A stretch of DNA of 64,000 bases from Bacteroides faecium (lineage in GTDB: Bacteria > Bacteroidota > Bacteroidia > Bacteroidales > Bacteroidaceae): NCBI RefSeq assembly GCF_012113595.1, contig NZ_CP050831.1, positions 992,001 through 1,056,000 of the forward strand, given 5' to 3'. Below are positions 1-8,470 of the stretch, one piece after another. The notes beneath the pieces were generated by a model that had not been told where the DNA came from, searched no databases, and saw only the letters and a list, made by a program, of their open reading frames with translations. The position numbers and the translations under genes are program-made. Each line of letters starts with the position of its first letter. The first letter of the stretch is position 1.

Positions 1-15
1 AAATTTCAAAGCAAA

Positions 16-894
16 ATGAAAAAAGTTAGTATTTTTATGGCAATCGCCGCTGCTGCAAGCCTTGCTTCTTGTACAGCTCAGTCTCCTAAAGCAAATTTGA
101 AAACAGATCTCGACTCATTGGCTTATTCTATCGGTATGGCTCAGACTCAAGGTCTGAAAGGCTATCTGACAGGTCGTCTGGACGTTGATACTGCATACAT
201 GGCAGATTTCATCAAAGGCTTGAACGAAGGTGCAACCAAGACTAGCAAAAAAGACATCGCTTACATGGCAGGTCTGCAAATCGGTCAGCAAATCAGCAAC
301 CAGATGATGAAAGGTATCAACCAGGAATTGTTTGCAGGTGACTCTACTAAAACTATCAGCAAAGACAACTTCATGGCTGGTTTCATCGCAGGTACTTTGG
401 AAAAAGGCGGCATGATGACTATGGAAGAAGCTCAGACTTATACTCGTACAGCTATGGAAACTATCAAAGCAAAAGCTCTGGAAGAAAAATATGCTGACTA
501 CAAAGCTGAAAACGAAAAGTTCCTTGCTGAAAACAAAACTAAAGAAGGTGTAAAAACAACTCCGAGCGGTCTGCAATACAAGGTAATCACTGAAGGTAAG
601 GGTGAAATTCCTGCTGACACTTGCAAAGTGAAAGTGAACTACAAAGGTACTTTGATTGACGGAACTGAGTTCGACAGTTCTTACAAACGTAACGAACCGG
701 CTACTTTCCGTGCTAACCAAGTAATCAAAGGTTGGACAGAAGCTCTGACTATGATGCCTGTAGGTTCTAAATGGGAACTTTATATCCCTCAAGACCTTGC
801 TTATGGCGCAAGAGAATCAGGCAACCAAATCAAACCGTTCTCTACTTTGATTTTCGAAGTTGAATTGGTAAGCATCGAAAAAGATAAGAAATAA
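16..894 (+). CDS. FKBP-type peptidyl-prolyl cis-trans isomerase lipoprotein
   Basis: A 292-residue protein with a lipoprotein signal (lipobox ending LASC, Cys19), so it is expected to be anchored in the envelope. Residues about 30-175 are helical and resemble the dimerising FKBP_N domain. Residues about 185-288 are an FKBP catalytic domain, with VNYKGTLIDGTEFDSS, the QVIKGWTEAL segment, IPQDLAYGAR and a final LIFEVELVSI strand. This is the Mip/FkpA architecture, in which the enzyme speeds proline isomerisation and chaperones proteins folding outside the cytoplasm. The gene is followed by an intrinsic terminator and starts so near the window edge that its promoter is not visible. Family assignment is firm; the client proteins are unknown. 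Confidence 0.95.
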   Translation: MKKVSIFMAIAAAASLASCTAQSPKANLKTDLDSLAYSIGMAQTQGLKGYLTGRLDVDTAYMADFIKGLNEGATKTSKKDIAYMAGLQIGQQISNQMMKGINQELFAGDSTKTISKDNFMAGFIAGTLEKGGMMTMEEAQTYTRTAMETIKAKALEEKYADYKAENEKFLAENKTKEGVKTTPSGLQYKVITEGKGEIPADTCKVKVNYKGTLIDGTEFDSSYKRNEPATFRANQVIKGWTEALTMMPVGSKWELYIPQDLAYGARESGNQIKPFSTLIFEVELVSIEKDKK

Positions 895-921
895 GAAAGT
901 TTCTTTCTAAATAGAAAAAGG

Positions 922-955
922 AAAGAGGTGCAAAGCGTTTGTACCTCTTTTTTTT
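922..955 (+). terminator. Intrinsic terminator after the FKBP gene
   Basis: A stem of about 12 bp (AAGAGGT pairing with ACCTCTT, extended inward by a G-T wobble and AAA/TTT) has a GCG loop and is followed by a run of T. It lies 28 nt after the stop codon. Confidence 0.85.
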
Positions 956-1006
956 GCTTTTTCCTATTTTTTTTCTCGGAAAAGAAGAATAATTAAAATA
1001 AATCTC

Positions 1007-1014
1007 TATATTTG
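1007..1014 (+). promoter_or_regulatory. Probable -7 box for the Lrp/AsnC gene
   Basis: TATATTTG matches the Bacteroides -7 consensus TAnnTTTG and lies 40 nt before the start codon. No good TTTG is seen at the -33 position, so this may be a weak or regulated promoter. Confidence 0.5.
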
Positions 1015-1054
1015 CTTACTATTTGATAACAACTGGAAATTATAATTTATTATT

Positions 1055-1519
1055 ATGGAAAGAATAGACAACCTCGACAGGCAGATCCTAGAGATTATCT
1101 CCCAGAATGCCCGCATCCCTTTTAAAGACGTAGCAGCCGAATGTGGAGTATCACGTGCAGCCATTCACCAGCGTGTGCAAAGACTGATTGACCTAGGTGT
1201 CATTGTAGGCTCAGGTTACCATGTTAATCCGAAATCCCTTGGCTATAGAACTTGTACCTATGTCGGTATCAAGTTGGAAAAAGGCTCTATGTACAAATCT
1301 GTTGTGGCAGAACTTCAAAAAATCCCCGAAATTGTGGAATGTCACTTCACCACAGGCCCGTACACCATGCTGACCAAATTGTATGCATGCGACAACGAAC
1401 ATCTGATGGATTTGTTGAATAACAAAATGCAAGAGATACCGGGTGTAGTGGCAACCGAGACATTGATCTCCCTGGAACAGAGCATCAAGAAGGAAATTCC
1501 TATCCGCGTAGAGAAATAA
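1055..1519 (+). CDS. Lrp/AsnC family transcriptional regulator
   Basis: This 154-residue protein has the two-domain Lrp/AsnC layout. The N-terminal winged helix-turn-helix (residues about 4-60) opens with the typical LDRQILEIISQNARIPFKDVA-like pattern and contains GVSRAAIHQRVQRL as the recognition helix. Residues about 70-148 form the RAM ligand-binding and oligomerisation domain. Family members bind amino acids or related metabolites and assemble as octamers or higher on DNA. It is followed after only 7 nt by a small membrane protein gene, so the two are probably co-transcribed. The effector and targets cannot be read from the sequence. Confidence 0.93.
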   Translation: MERIDNLDRQILEIISQNARIPFKDVAAECGVSRAAIHQRVQRLIDLGVIVGSGYHVNPKSLGYRTCTYVGIKLEKGSMYKSVVAELQKIPEIVECHFTTGPYTMLTKLYACDNEHLMDLLNNKMQEIPGVVATETLISLEQSIKKEIPIRVEK

Positions 1520-1526
1520 GCATACC

Positions 1527-1838
1527 ATGGAATTTCTAAATGAATATCACCTGGCAGGGTTATTCATCGGAATTTGCACCTTTTTGATTATCGGCCTTTT
1601 TCACCCTGTTGTGGTAAAGGCCGAATATTACTGGGGTACAAAATGCTGGTGGATATTTCTTGTACTTGGTATAGTCGGTGTTATAGCCTCATTAAGCATT
1701 GATAATGTGATACTGTCTTCTCTGCTTGGCGTCTTTGCCTTCTCCTCCTTTTGGACAATCAAAGAGGTTTTCGAACAGGAAGAACGGGTACAAAAAGGCT
1801 GGTTTCCCAAGAATCCGAAACGCAAATATAAGTTTTGA
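1527..1838 (+). CDS. Small inner-membrane protein, DUF4491-like
   Basis: A 103-residue protein with three hydrophobic segments: about residues 9-28, 39-57 and 60-78. It ends in a basic tail rich in Lys and Arg. The pattern matches the uncharacterised DUF4491 family of small Bacteroidetes membrane proteins; this assignment is from memory of the family. It sits 7 nt after the Lrp/AsnC gene and is probably in its operon. No enzymatic motif is visible. Confidence 0.75.
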   Translation: MEFLNEYHLAGLFIGICTFLIIGLFHPVVVKAEYYWGTKCWWIFLVLGIVGVIASLSIDNVILSSLLGVFAFSSFWTIKEVFEQEERVQKGWFPKNPKRKYKF

Positions 1839-1870
1839 GAATAAAGTATCGTAGTTTTTTATCGAAAGAA

Positions 1871-1902
1871 TTTGCATAATTCGACAGAAAATACTACTTT
1901 TG
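1871..1902 (+). promoter_or_regulatory. Promoter of the tRNA gene
   Basis: TTTG (1871-1874) and TACTTTTG (1895-1902) are separated by 20 nt, an excellent match to the Bacteroides -33/-7 promoter. The -7 box ends 27 nt upstream of the tRNA. Confidence 0.8.
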
Positions 1903-1929
1903 TCACCGCATCCAGTAAATGGATACATC

Positions 1930-2003
1930 GGACTTGTAGCTCAGTTGGTTAGAGCAACAGACTCATAATCTGGAGGTCCCTGGTTCAAGCCCAGGCTGGT
2001 CCA
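1930..2003 (+). tRNA. tRNA-Met (anticodon CAT)
   Basis: The 74-nt sequence folds as a cloverleaf. It has a D-arm (AGCTCAGTTGGTTAGAGCA), an anticodon loop CTCATAA with anticodon CAT, and a T-arm CCTGG-TTCAAGC-CCAGG. The acceptor stem GGACTTG/CTGGTCC has one T-T mismatch, and A is the discriminator; the terminal CCA is not encoded. CAT tRNAs can be elongator Met, initiator Met or lysidine-modified Ile. The first base pair is G-C, which argues against an initiator, and elongator Met is most likely. Confidence 0.9.
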
Positions 2004-2013
2004 CGAATAAAAA

Positions 2014-2044
2014 CCTCATAAACTATCGTTTATGAGGTTTTTTG
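2014..2044 (+). terminator. Intrinsic terminator of the tRNA
   Basis: A perfect 10-bp stem, CCTCATAAAC with GTTTATGAGG, has a 4-nt loop TATC and is followed by seven T. It starts 11 nt after the tRNA end. Confidence 0.92.
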
Positions 2045-2159
2045 TTATGATATTCCATCCTTGAAATATGGCTAAATTGGTGTAAAATCACCTCAAAACA
2101 CATCACTGTTAATCTATTATTGACCTCAAATCGATAGGTCAAAAGATAAGATTACATAG

Positions 2160-2196
2160 AAAAACTCCCATAAGTATTCAGCTTACAGGAGTTTTT
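2160..2196 (-). terminator. Terminator-like hairpin downstream of the sigma factor gene
   Basis: AAAAACTCC pairs with GGAGTTTTT around an inner TAAG/CTTA stem. It has A-runs on one side and T-runs on the other, so it can act in both directions. On the minus strand it lies about 70 nt past the stop of the ECF sigma gene. Confidence 0.7.
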
Positions 2197-2268
2197 CCAT
2201 GCAATCCCATTTAATTCTTTTTTACCCTAATACCTATTAATATCGACTGAAAAAGCTATAGCTAAAGT

Positions 2269-2772
2269 TTAGCGGAAGTCTTTCAATTCTTCCTGCAATT
2301 TCTGACGGGTAAAGAAAATACGACTCTTTACGGTGCCCAATGGAAGATTCAGTTTATCTGCAATCTCACGATATTTGAATCCGGATACATGCATAGCAAA
2401 CGGTACTCTGTATTCTTTGGGCAGAGCGTTGACTACGCGACGCATCTCCTTCAAGTCATAAGCTCTTTCGGTGCTTTCAAATCCCGAATCCTGCGGCAGA
2501 TTGATGTGATACAGATTATCAGTCTGGTCAATGAATGTCTGGTCACGCACAACTTTACGGTAGTTATTAATAAAGATGTTACGCATTATCGTGTACATCC
2601 ATCCTTTAAAATTTGTGTCAGGGGTATATTTATCTTCGTTATCCAATGCCTTTAATGAGGTTTCCTGTAACAAATCGTTTGCTTCTTCACGATCGGTCGT
2701 CAGTTTGTATGCGAAACGGAGTAATTCGTCCTGTACTCCTACCAGGTCTTTTTTGAAGCTTAAACTTTTCAT
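2269..2772 (-). CDS. ECF-type RNA polymerase sigma factor
   Basis: A 167-residue sigma-70 family protein with only the sigma2 and sigma4 regions typical of ECF factors. Residues about 15-80 carry sigma2, including DREEANDLLQETSLKAL and the -10 recognition stretch NFKGWMYTIMRNIFINNYRK. Residues about 110-163 carry sigma4, with a helix-turn-helix around YREIADKLNLPLGTVKSR. No anti-sigma (FecR-like or zinc anti-sigma) gene and no SusC-type partner lies beside it, so it is a free-standing ECF factor rather than one tied to a local transporter. The gene has its own terminator and a long AT-rich upstream region. Target genes are unknown. Confidence 0.93.
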   Translation of the reverse strand: MKSLSFKKDLVGVQDELLRFAYKLTTDREEANDLLQETSLKALDNEDKYTPDTNFKGWMYTIMRNIFINNYRKVVRDQTFIDQTDNLYHINLPQDSGFESTERAYDLKEMRRVVNALPKEYRVPFAMHVSGFKYREIADKLNLPLGTVKSRIFFTRQKLQEELKDFR

Positions 2773-2956
2773 ATGCGTTACTTTTAATGTGTAAATACTC
2801 GTCGTAATAATTTTGATGTCGCAAGTTTACGGGAATTCAACAGAAGTGATGGGTTAAGAATGAACATTATTTTGGGGAAAATCTATCAACAGATAGTTTT
2901 TAGGTCATTTTAGATAGAATTTAGGTGGTATTTGGGCTATCCCAGAAGAAAAAAAA

Positions 2957-2992
2957 TCCCATCTTGAAGTCACTCCTGACTCAAAATGGGAT
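2957..2992 (-). terminator. Hairpin with A-tract, possible second terminator of PUL 1
   Basis: ATCCCAT pairs with ATGGGAT. Inward the stem continues as TTGA/TCAA and GTCA/TGAC around a CTCC loop, with one mismatch and one bulge. A run of A precedes it on the plus strand, giving a T-run after the stem on the minus strand, as expected for termination of minus-strand transcripts. Confidence 0.6.
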
Positions 2993-3225
2993 AACACAAA
3001 CAAAACAAACAATATTAGCGATTTTCACAAACGGCTGTACCTTATATTTTAAAATTCATAAGACTTATTTAGATTTTGTCGCTAAAACATTTTTATAGGA
3101 ACAAAAGTATCACTTTATTGCAATACGGAAGGCAAAAATTAAGAATCGTTATAAAGAATAATTGTTTTATGTGTAAAAAATAATATTCAGCTATAAAAAA
3201 TTATTTTTAATACCTAAATACAAAT

Positions 3226-3263
3226 AAGATATAATATGCTAATTATCAAGCATATTATATCTT
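3226..3263 (-). terminator. Perfect 15-bp inverted repeat just past the PUL 1 operon
   Basis: AAGATATAATATGCT and AGCATATTATATCTT are exact reverse complements separated by an 8-nt loop. The element starts 39 nt downstream of the GH92 stop codon. It lacks a clear T-run and is AT-rich, so it may protect the mRNA 3' end rather than terminate transcription alone. Confidence 0.55.
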
Positions 3264-3301
3264 ATAAACCTTATTTTCACTAATACAAAACTCTCACCAA
3301 C

Positions 3302-5503
3302 CTATTTATCAGGATGATCTTCCATAATAAACTCCAATAGTCCTCCATTCATAATATCAGAATGATGAAGAATTCCTCCCTCTAAAACTTCCCCATTTAA
3401 CATTATCGACTTTATATATTTGTTCGTTTTCGAAAGATTAATGGCTTTTACCGTAAACTGCTTCTGACTTGGCAAATCAATAATAACTTCTTTCAATTGA
3501 GGAGCACCAATCACATATTCGCCACCACAAGGATTCACCGGATAAAATCCCATGGCTGAGAATACATACCATGCTGACATCTGCCCACAATCATCATTAC
3601 CACAGAGACCATCAGGTCTAGCTAAATAGAAACGATCAAAAACCTCACGTACCAGTTCCTGAGTTCTCCAAGGACGATTTACGTAATTATACAAATAAAT
3701 AACATGATGACTCGGCTCATTGCCATGAGCATACTGTCCTATTAAGCCAGTCACATCAAGAACTTCACCCATTTCTTGCGAGTCAGCTTCCATAGCAAAC
3801 AAAGAATCCAACTTATTGGCAAAAACATCCTTGCCCCCTAGCAATTCAATCAAACCTTTTACATCTTGTTGCACATGCCATGTATACTGCCAGGAGTTAC
3901 CTTCAGTAAAATCTCCCCCAACCTCACCTGCATGAAACAAACGCATGGGGTGAAATGGAGTCCTCCAATTCCCTTTAGAATCTTTTCCACGCATAAACTT
4001 CGTTTCAGGATCAAAAAGATTCTTATAATACCTGGAGCGTTTCATGAAGTATTCAAAATCCCCCATTTCATCGAGACTTTTAGCCATTTGAGCCACGCAA
4101 TAATCATCATAAGCACTCTCCAGAGTTTTAGATACAGACTCAGCCGTCATTATATCGAAAGGATAATATCCATATTTATTATAAACTTCCCAATCGGAGT
4201 TACGATGACTGGCAGTAGACGACTCTTTTATCGCTTTATAAGCCTCCCTCTTATCAAAACCATCGAAACCTTTCAGGTAAGCATCCACAATAACCGGAAT
4301 AGCATGATTGCCGATCATACAATAATTTTCCTTTCCCCATAATGTCCAGATAGGCAGATACCCATACACTTTATGATGAGCAAGCATACTACTTACCATA
4401 CCATTTACCCTTTCTGGAGCCAGAATCGTATATAGAGGATGAGCCGCACGATAAGTATCCCAAAGAGACAAAGTAGAATAATACTCTCCGGAAGGAGAAG
4501 TGGAAACACTGTCATTCGCCCCTCTATATCTACCATCTGTATCCGCAATATTATTAGGTTGGATATACAGATGGTAAAGGGAAGTATAGAAATTTATTTT
4601 CTGTTTATCAGTACCTTCTACACGCACTCGTTGGAGAAGAGTATTCCATTTCTGATAAGTTTCTCCTTTCGTTTTATCAAAATTCCAATCCGGATTTTCT
4701 TTTTGCAAAGAAGCTTTTGCCCCACCTACACTCACTGTTGATAACGCGATTTTAACCTGCAATGCCTCTCCCCGCTTCAGATCGAAACTCAGTACGAACC
4801 GTTTTGCCTTTTCTCCTTCCCGAGCAGGAAGCATTTCTTTTACTTTATAAGATTTATCAAACGCCATTACATAATAGAAATGACGCCGTACCCAACCATT
4901 GGTTTCATTATGACCGATGATAGTCCGTTCGTCAGGCATTTGCATATCTGCAAACAACACTCTGTCACGAATCCCCTGCGGAGAAGTCACAAGGCCACTT
5001 TGCAGGTCAATGAAAAGATTTGCCTCTTCATCGTTCTGATAGGTATATCTATAAAAAGCCGTGCGCTCCGTAGCAGTGACCTCGGCATTTATCCCGAAAT
5101 CCGGCAAAGTTACTGCATAATATCCCGGTCGGGCCGTCTGTCTTGACTTATCTATTCTAGCTTTATATTCATTATTCTCAATACTCCCACTAAAGGGCAA
5201 CATCAGAATATCTCCCAGATCCGGGCAGCCTGTTCCATTCAAATGATTCTGCGCAAATCCGAATATCTCATCATCTTCATAATTAAATCCAGAACAATAA
5301 CGCCACGAAGCATTCCCACTTTCCGGACTCGCCTGTATCATGCCGAAGGGAGCGCACGCACCGGGAAAAGTATGCCCGTTATCGGCATTACCAATAAAAG
5401 GATTAACATACCGTGCACAATCTACCTCCGAAATATTCTCTTTGCCGGATGAACAAGCGTAAAAACCGCAAAGAAACAATAAACCAACAATAAAATTCTT
5501 CAT
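3302..5503 (-). CDS. GH92 family alpha-mannosidase-like lipoprotein
   Basis: A 733-residue lipoprotein (lipobox GFYAC, Cys17), normal length for GH92, whose characterised members are calcium-dependent exo-acting alpha-mannosidases. The N-terminal beta-sandwich carries YVNPFIGNADNGHTFPGA (residues about 32-50), followed by PFGMIQASP and WRYCSGF. The C-terminal (alpha/alpha)6 domain carries EGNSWQYTWHVQQDVKG, GQYAHGNEPSHH and the block GNDDCGQMSAWYVFSAMGFY. The usual SHTHLSGTG stretch reads AQNHLNGTG here, so linkage preference should not be assumed. It is the last gene of the PUL 1 operon, 44 nt after the esterase gene. Family firm; exact substrate open. Confidence 0.93.
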   Translation of the reverse strand: MKNFIVGLLFLCGFYACSSGKENISEVDCARYVNPFIGNADNGHTFPGACAPFGMIQASPESGNASWRYCSGFNYEDDEIFGFAQNHLNGTGCPDLGDILMLPFSGSIENNEYKARIDKSRQTARPGYYAVTLPDFGINAEVTATERTAFYRYTYQNDEEANLFIDLQSGLVTSPQGIRDRVLFADMQMPDERTIIGHNETNGWVRRHFYYVMAFDKSYKVKEMLPAREGEKAKRFVLSFDLKRGEALQVKIALSTVSVGGAKASLQKENPDWNFDKTKGETYQKWNTLLQRVRVEGTDKQKINFYTSLYHLYIQPNNIADTDGRYRGANDSVSTSPSGEYYSTLSLWDTYRAAHPLYTILAPERVNGMVSSMLAHHKVYGYLPIWTLWGKENYCMIGNHAIPVIVDAYLKGFDGFDKREAYKAIKESSTASHRNSDWEVYNKYGYYPFDIMTAESVSKTLESAYDDYCVAQMAKSLDEMGDFEYFMKRSRYYKNLFDPETKFMRGKDSKGNWRTPFHPMRLFHAGEVGGDFTEGNSWQYTWHVQQDVKGLIELLGGKDVFANKLDSLFAMEADSQEMGEVLDVTGLIGQYAHGNEPSHHVIYLYNYVNRPWRTQELVREVFDRFYLARPDGLCGNDDCGQMSAWYVFSAMGFYPVNPCGGEYVIGAPQLKEVIIDLPSQKQFTVKAINLSKTNKYIKSIMLNGEVLEGGILHHSDIMNGGLLEFIMEDHPDK

Positions 5504-5547
5504 GAAGCTAGTTTTTTAGTTTATCTACTTAGAATTGAAAACATGAT

Positions 5548-6993
5548 TCAATAAACATCATCCCAATGATCCGTACGGAAAGGAACCAACGGCTGTCCTT
5601 CAGTTGTCATCACATTCGCATCATGATAGTTTTTGAATGCATATCGGACAGCCACAGGACGGGATACCTTTTCACTCGTCACTACCATTCGGTTCTGTCC
5701 CTGTATCAGCGAAGCCTTCGCCGGATAAAACCGACGGTCTTCACCCGCTATCTCAAACCCTCTCAATTCACCTCCATAGAAGTCAAGACTACCTACAGCA
5801 GCAGGACTATAATCGGGCACTCCCTTAAATGTAAGTACCGCCCTATTCCCTTCAAAAATGACTTTATCAATCATTGGAGCGTCCGGCAGCAAACCATTGA
5901 TCTGATAAGTCTTCCGCAGCGCCAGAGCTGCCAGTCGCTGCCCGATTTCCTTTTTCCGTGGCGGATGAATGCAAGCAGGATGTCCTAAATCCGTTGTTGC
6001 AACAATACCTGCATTCGGGATATGCCACAATGCTTTATATTGAGCCTCGATGACTAACGGCAAAGAGATTCTCTCTGCCCCATCATAAGGGAAAGGAGCC
6101 AATTGCACATAATAGAACGGCATATCTTCATTTTTCCATTCTTTCCGCCAAAGGTTCACCATTGAGGCCAACAACTTATCATAATCAAAATAGTTATGTT
6201 GGTTGGATTCCCCCTGATACCATATAAACCCACGACTGGTAAAATTGCAAATCGGCGCTATCATCCCATTAAAAAGATAAGAAGCATTGGCAGCCTCCGT
6301 CTGCACCTGAGGAGTAAAAGCCAGTTTTTGATTAATACTGGCTGTTTCTCTGATAGCCTCCGCCGTCATCCAGGGTTCAATGGCAATACCTCCGCAATTA
6401 GGAGTAATCAGTCCTATTGGTATATTCATCACTTTATTCAGATTTTTGCCGAAGAAATAGCCTACGGCACTAAAATCCCGGACACTTTCGGGAGTTGACT
6501 TCAGCCAACTTCCCCGACAATCATCCTGCGGTTCTGCTGCAGGAGTAGGAGGTAGTGTAAACATATGTATATCCGGATACTGGTTTGCTTCAACTATTTC
6601 CTCCAAAGACCCGGCTACAGGCTGCCCATAAAAACCATGTACCGGCATTTCCATATTCGACTGCCCGGAGCAAATCCAAACTTCTCCAATCAGTATATCT
6701 TTTAGTGTCAGCAACTCTCCGTCACTAATATCAATCTGATAAGGTCCTCCAGCTTCGGGAGTCTGTACTCGTAGCAACCATTTTCCATTGTTTTTTGCTT
6801 TTGTCGTATATATCCGGTTATCCCATGAAGGTTTCACCGTCACATTTTGGGAGGGTGTAGCCCAGCCCCAGATATTCACCGTATCCGCACGTTGCAAAAC
6901 CATATTATCGCCCAGGATAGAAGGTAATCTGATTTTCCCCCACGAAGCTAAAGCCATACATACTGACAAGACCAGCCATATTACTCGTTTCAT
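5548..6993 (-). CDS. Sialate O-acetylesterase-like SGNH esterase
   Basis: This 481-residue secreted protein has a cleavable signal peptide (residues about 1-19). It shows the sialate O-acetylesterase (SASA) pattern: an N-terminal beta domain beginning IRLPSILGDNMVLQR, the nucleophile block GEVWICSGQSNMEM with Ser112, a middle block WYQGESN, and a late Asp/His block DLGHPACIHPPRKKEIGQRLA. All catalytic blocks are present. Members remove acetyl groups from sialic acids or, in many PULs, from plant polysaccharides such as acetylated xylan or pectin. Given its neighbours, deacetylation of a plant or host glycan is more likely than a sialic acid role; no sialidase is in the window. Confidence 0.9.
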   Translation of the reverse strand: MKRVIWLVLSVCMALASWGKIRLPSILGDNMVLQRADTVNIWGWATPSQNVTVKPSWDNRIYTTKAKNNGKWLLRVQTPEAGGPYQIDISDGELLTLKDILIGEVWICSGQSNMEMPVHGFYGQPVAGSLEEIVEANQYPDIHMFTLPPTPAAEPQDDCRGSWLKSTPESVRDFSAVGYFFGKNLNKVMNIPIGLITPNCGGIAIEPWMTAEAIRETASINQKLAFTPQVQTEAANASYLFNGMIAPICNFTSRGFIWYQGESNQHNYFDYDKLLASMVNLWRKEWKNEDMPFYYVQLAPFPYDGAERISLPLVIEAQYKALWHIPNAGIVATTDLGHPACIHPPRKKEIGQRLAALALRKTYQINGLLPDAPMIDKVIFEGNRAVLTFKGVPDYSPAAVGSLDFYGGELRGFEIAGEDRRFYPAKASLIQGQNRMVVTSEKVSRPVAVRYAFKNYHDANVMTTEGQPLVPFRTDHWDDVY

Positions 6994-7045
6994 AAATTAT
7001 TAAGATTAAGAGGGTATCGCTATCCGGATATCCTCACGATTCACA

Positions 7046-8461
7046 TTATCTTTTAATAACCGTTCCCGTATTTTCCCGCATTATAGCACCTACATCCTCA
7101 CTACCTGTATAATTCACCTGAATCAACTCAGCTTTCCCGACATTGTTAAGCCAGAATGCAGGACGAGCTTCTTCTCCCCGATAATTCAGTACTACATTCT
7201 CAAGAACCATATTTCGCACATTACGCACATACCAGCCCCAACATGGCAAGAGACGAGAGTCTGCCGGCGGCTGACTGACTTGAAGATTTTTCAGTTCCGG
7301 GTTCTTATTGCCTTCATAACTAATAGAAATATCCCTGAATGCCACATTGCCGAAAGTTCCCCCTTTCCAACTCTCTATTGAAACCGCCGCCTGGTTGATA
7401 CGAGTAGCCTTCATCCGTTCCACCAGAATATTGTCTCCCGTATTTCCTTCATTGAGCACAATCATCAAAGGATTATTCATATTATCAATGCTTACGTCAT
7501 GTATATATATATCACGAATCTCGCCCGGTGCTTTTCCCCAACCACCAGGTTGCAAAATTATGGCAGACAGCATATTATTCCGCTTTTTCTCTTTAGAAGT
7601 ACGATGCGGATATTTCCCCGGTCCTGCAAAGGTACAATTGGAAATAGTCAGTCCCGTTGCCGGCATTATCATACGGATTCCATTACAGGAAGAATTTATA
7701 TGGCAGTCACTTATCACCATATTCTCCCAATAACCGCCGGCAATAGCGTCATCTCCCGTAAAAAAACGGCAGTTACGGATTGTTATATTCTTGCCTCCGC
7801 GTATATGTATTCCATCCCAGCCCTCATTAAATTCAAGGTCATGAAAAACCATATCCTCTATTTTATAAGCCATAAAAGCATAGTTGGAAGCACAGTTCAT
7901 CGTGATTCCCCGCATCAATATATTCCGTGACTCGGCAATAATAATCGTATGCGGTCCCCGCATATTCTCTTCACCTTCCGAGTCAAAGACATGATTCCCG
8001 TCAATAACCCCCTCACCCTCGATAGAAACATTGCTGACACCTACTCCCAAAATTAACGCCCGGTTCCAATGAGGATCAATAGCACTGTTGGCATTCTCAC
8101 CATCTCCACCACTATCAAACATACTAAAGTTACCCAAAGGAGTATAAGATTTGTACTGGCTTACATCCGCGGTTCCTTTCAATACAGCGCCTTTACGTAA
8201 CACAAGAGAAATGTTATCCTTCAGATAAATTGTTCCGCTGAGAAAATTTCCCTTAGGTATTAATACCGTTCCTCCGCCGTTTTCGGCACAATCTTTAATA
8301 GCCGAATTAATAGCATTTGTATTCAACGTTTTACCATCTCCTTTCGCCCCGTATTTACAGATGTCATATGCCTTCTCCTGAATTACGGATGCACCCGCAC
8401 ATAAAGAATAGAACACAAAAGCCAACAGAAAAACAGTTTGCATCATACTTCTTTTCATCAT
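7046..8461 (-). CDS. GH28 family glycoside hydrolase (polygalacturonase-like)
   Basis: A 471-residue protein with a signal peptide and a right-handed beta-helix fold. The opening YDICKYGAKGDGKTLNT followed by NGGGTVLIPKGNFLSGTIYL is the standard N-terminal signature of GH28 and related pectin hydrolases. The central catalytic region reads EGWDGIHIRG, FTGDDAIA and NGIRM, giving the expected acidic residues at the active site. Family members cleave galacturonan or rhamnogalacturonan. The downstream positively charged motif is hard to place, so substrate specificity is uncertain. It lies 52 nt before the esterase gene and 9 nt after the GH13 gene in the PUL 1 operon. Confidence 0.88.
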   Translation of the reverse strand: MMKRSMMQTVFLLAFVFYSLCAGASVIQEKAYDICKYGAKGDGKTLNTNAINSAIKDCAENGGGTVLIPKGNFLSGTIYLKDNISLVLRKGAVLKGTADVSQYKSYTPLGNFSMFDSGGDGENANSAIDPHWNRALILGVGVSNVSIEGEGVIDGNHVFDSEGEENMRGPHTIIIAESRNILMRGITMNCASNYAFMAYKIEDMVFHDLEFNEGWDGIHIRGGKNITIRNCRFFTGDDAIAGGYWENMVISDCHINSSCNGIRMIMPATGLTISNCTFAGPGKYPHRTSKEKKRNNMLSAIILQPGGWGKAPGEIRDIYIHDVSIDNMNNPLMIVLNEGNTGDNILVERMKATRINQAAVSIESWKGGTFGNVAFRDISISYEGNKNPELKNLQVSQPPADSRLLPCWGWYVRNVRNMVLENVVLNYRGEEARPAFWLNNVGKAELIQVNYTGSEDVGAIMRENTGTVIKR

Positions 8462-8470
8462 ATCTATGTT

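Larger units (their letters stand above)
2773..3301. other. AT-rich intergenic region, no gene seen
   Basis: This 529-nt gap lies between the sigma factor gene and the 3' end of the PUL 1 operon, both on the minus strand. I see no credible gene in it. It holds two strong hairpins (2957-2992 and 3226-3263, listed separately) and, presumably, the promoter of the sigma gene, for which no convincing -33/-7 pair was found. Confidence 0.6.

Noticed and set aside
115..792. A 225-codon open frame opposite the FKBP gene
   Set aside because: Its translation is a low-complexity Ser/Phe/Cys-rich product of the reverse strand of a conserved gene.
1930..2200. tRNA gene as integration site of a mobile element
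   Set aside because: No repeat of the tRNA 3' end and no integrase lies downstream in the window; only terminators and the sigma factor gene follow.
2269..2772. ECF sigma factor as regulator of PUL 1
   Set aside because: No anti-sigma partner or TonB signalling extension is present, the gene lies after the operon end, and PUL 1 already has a SusR-like regulator.
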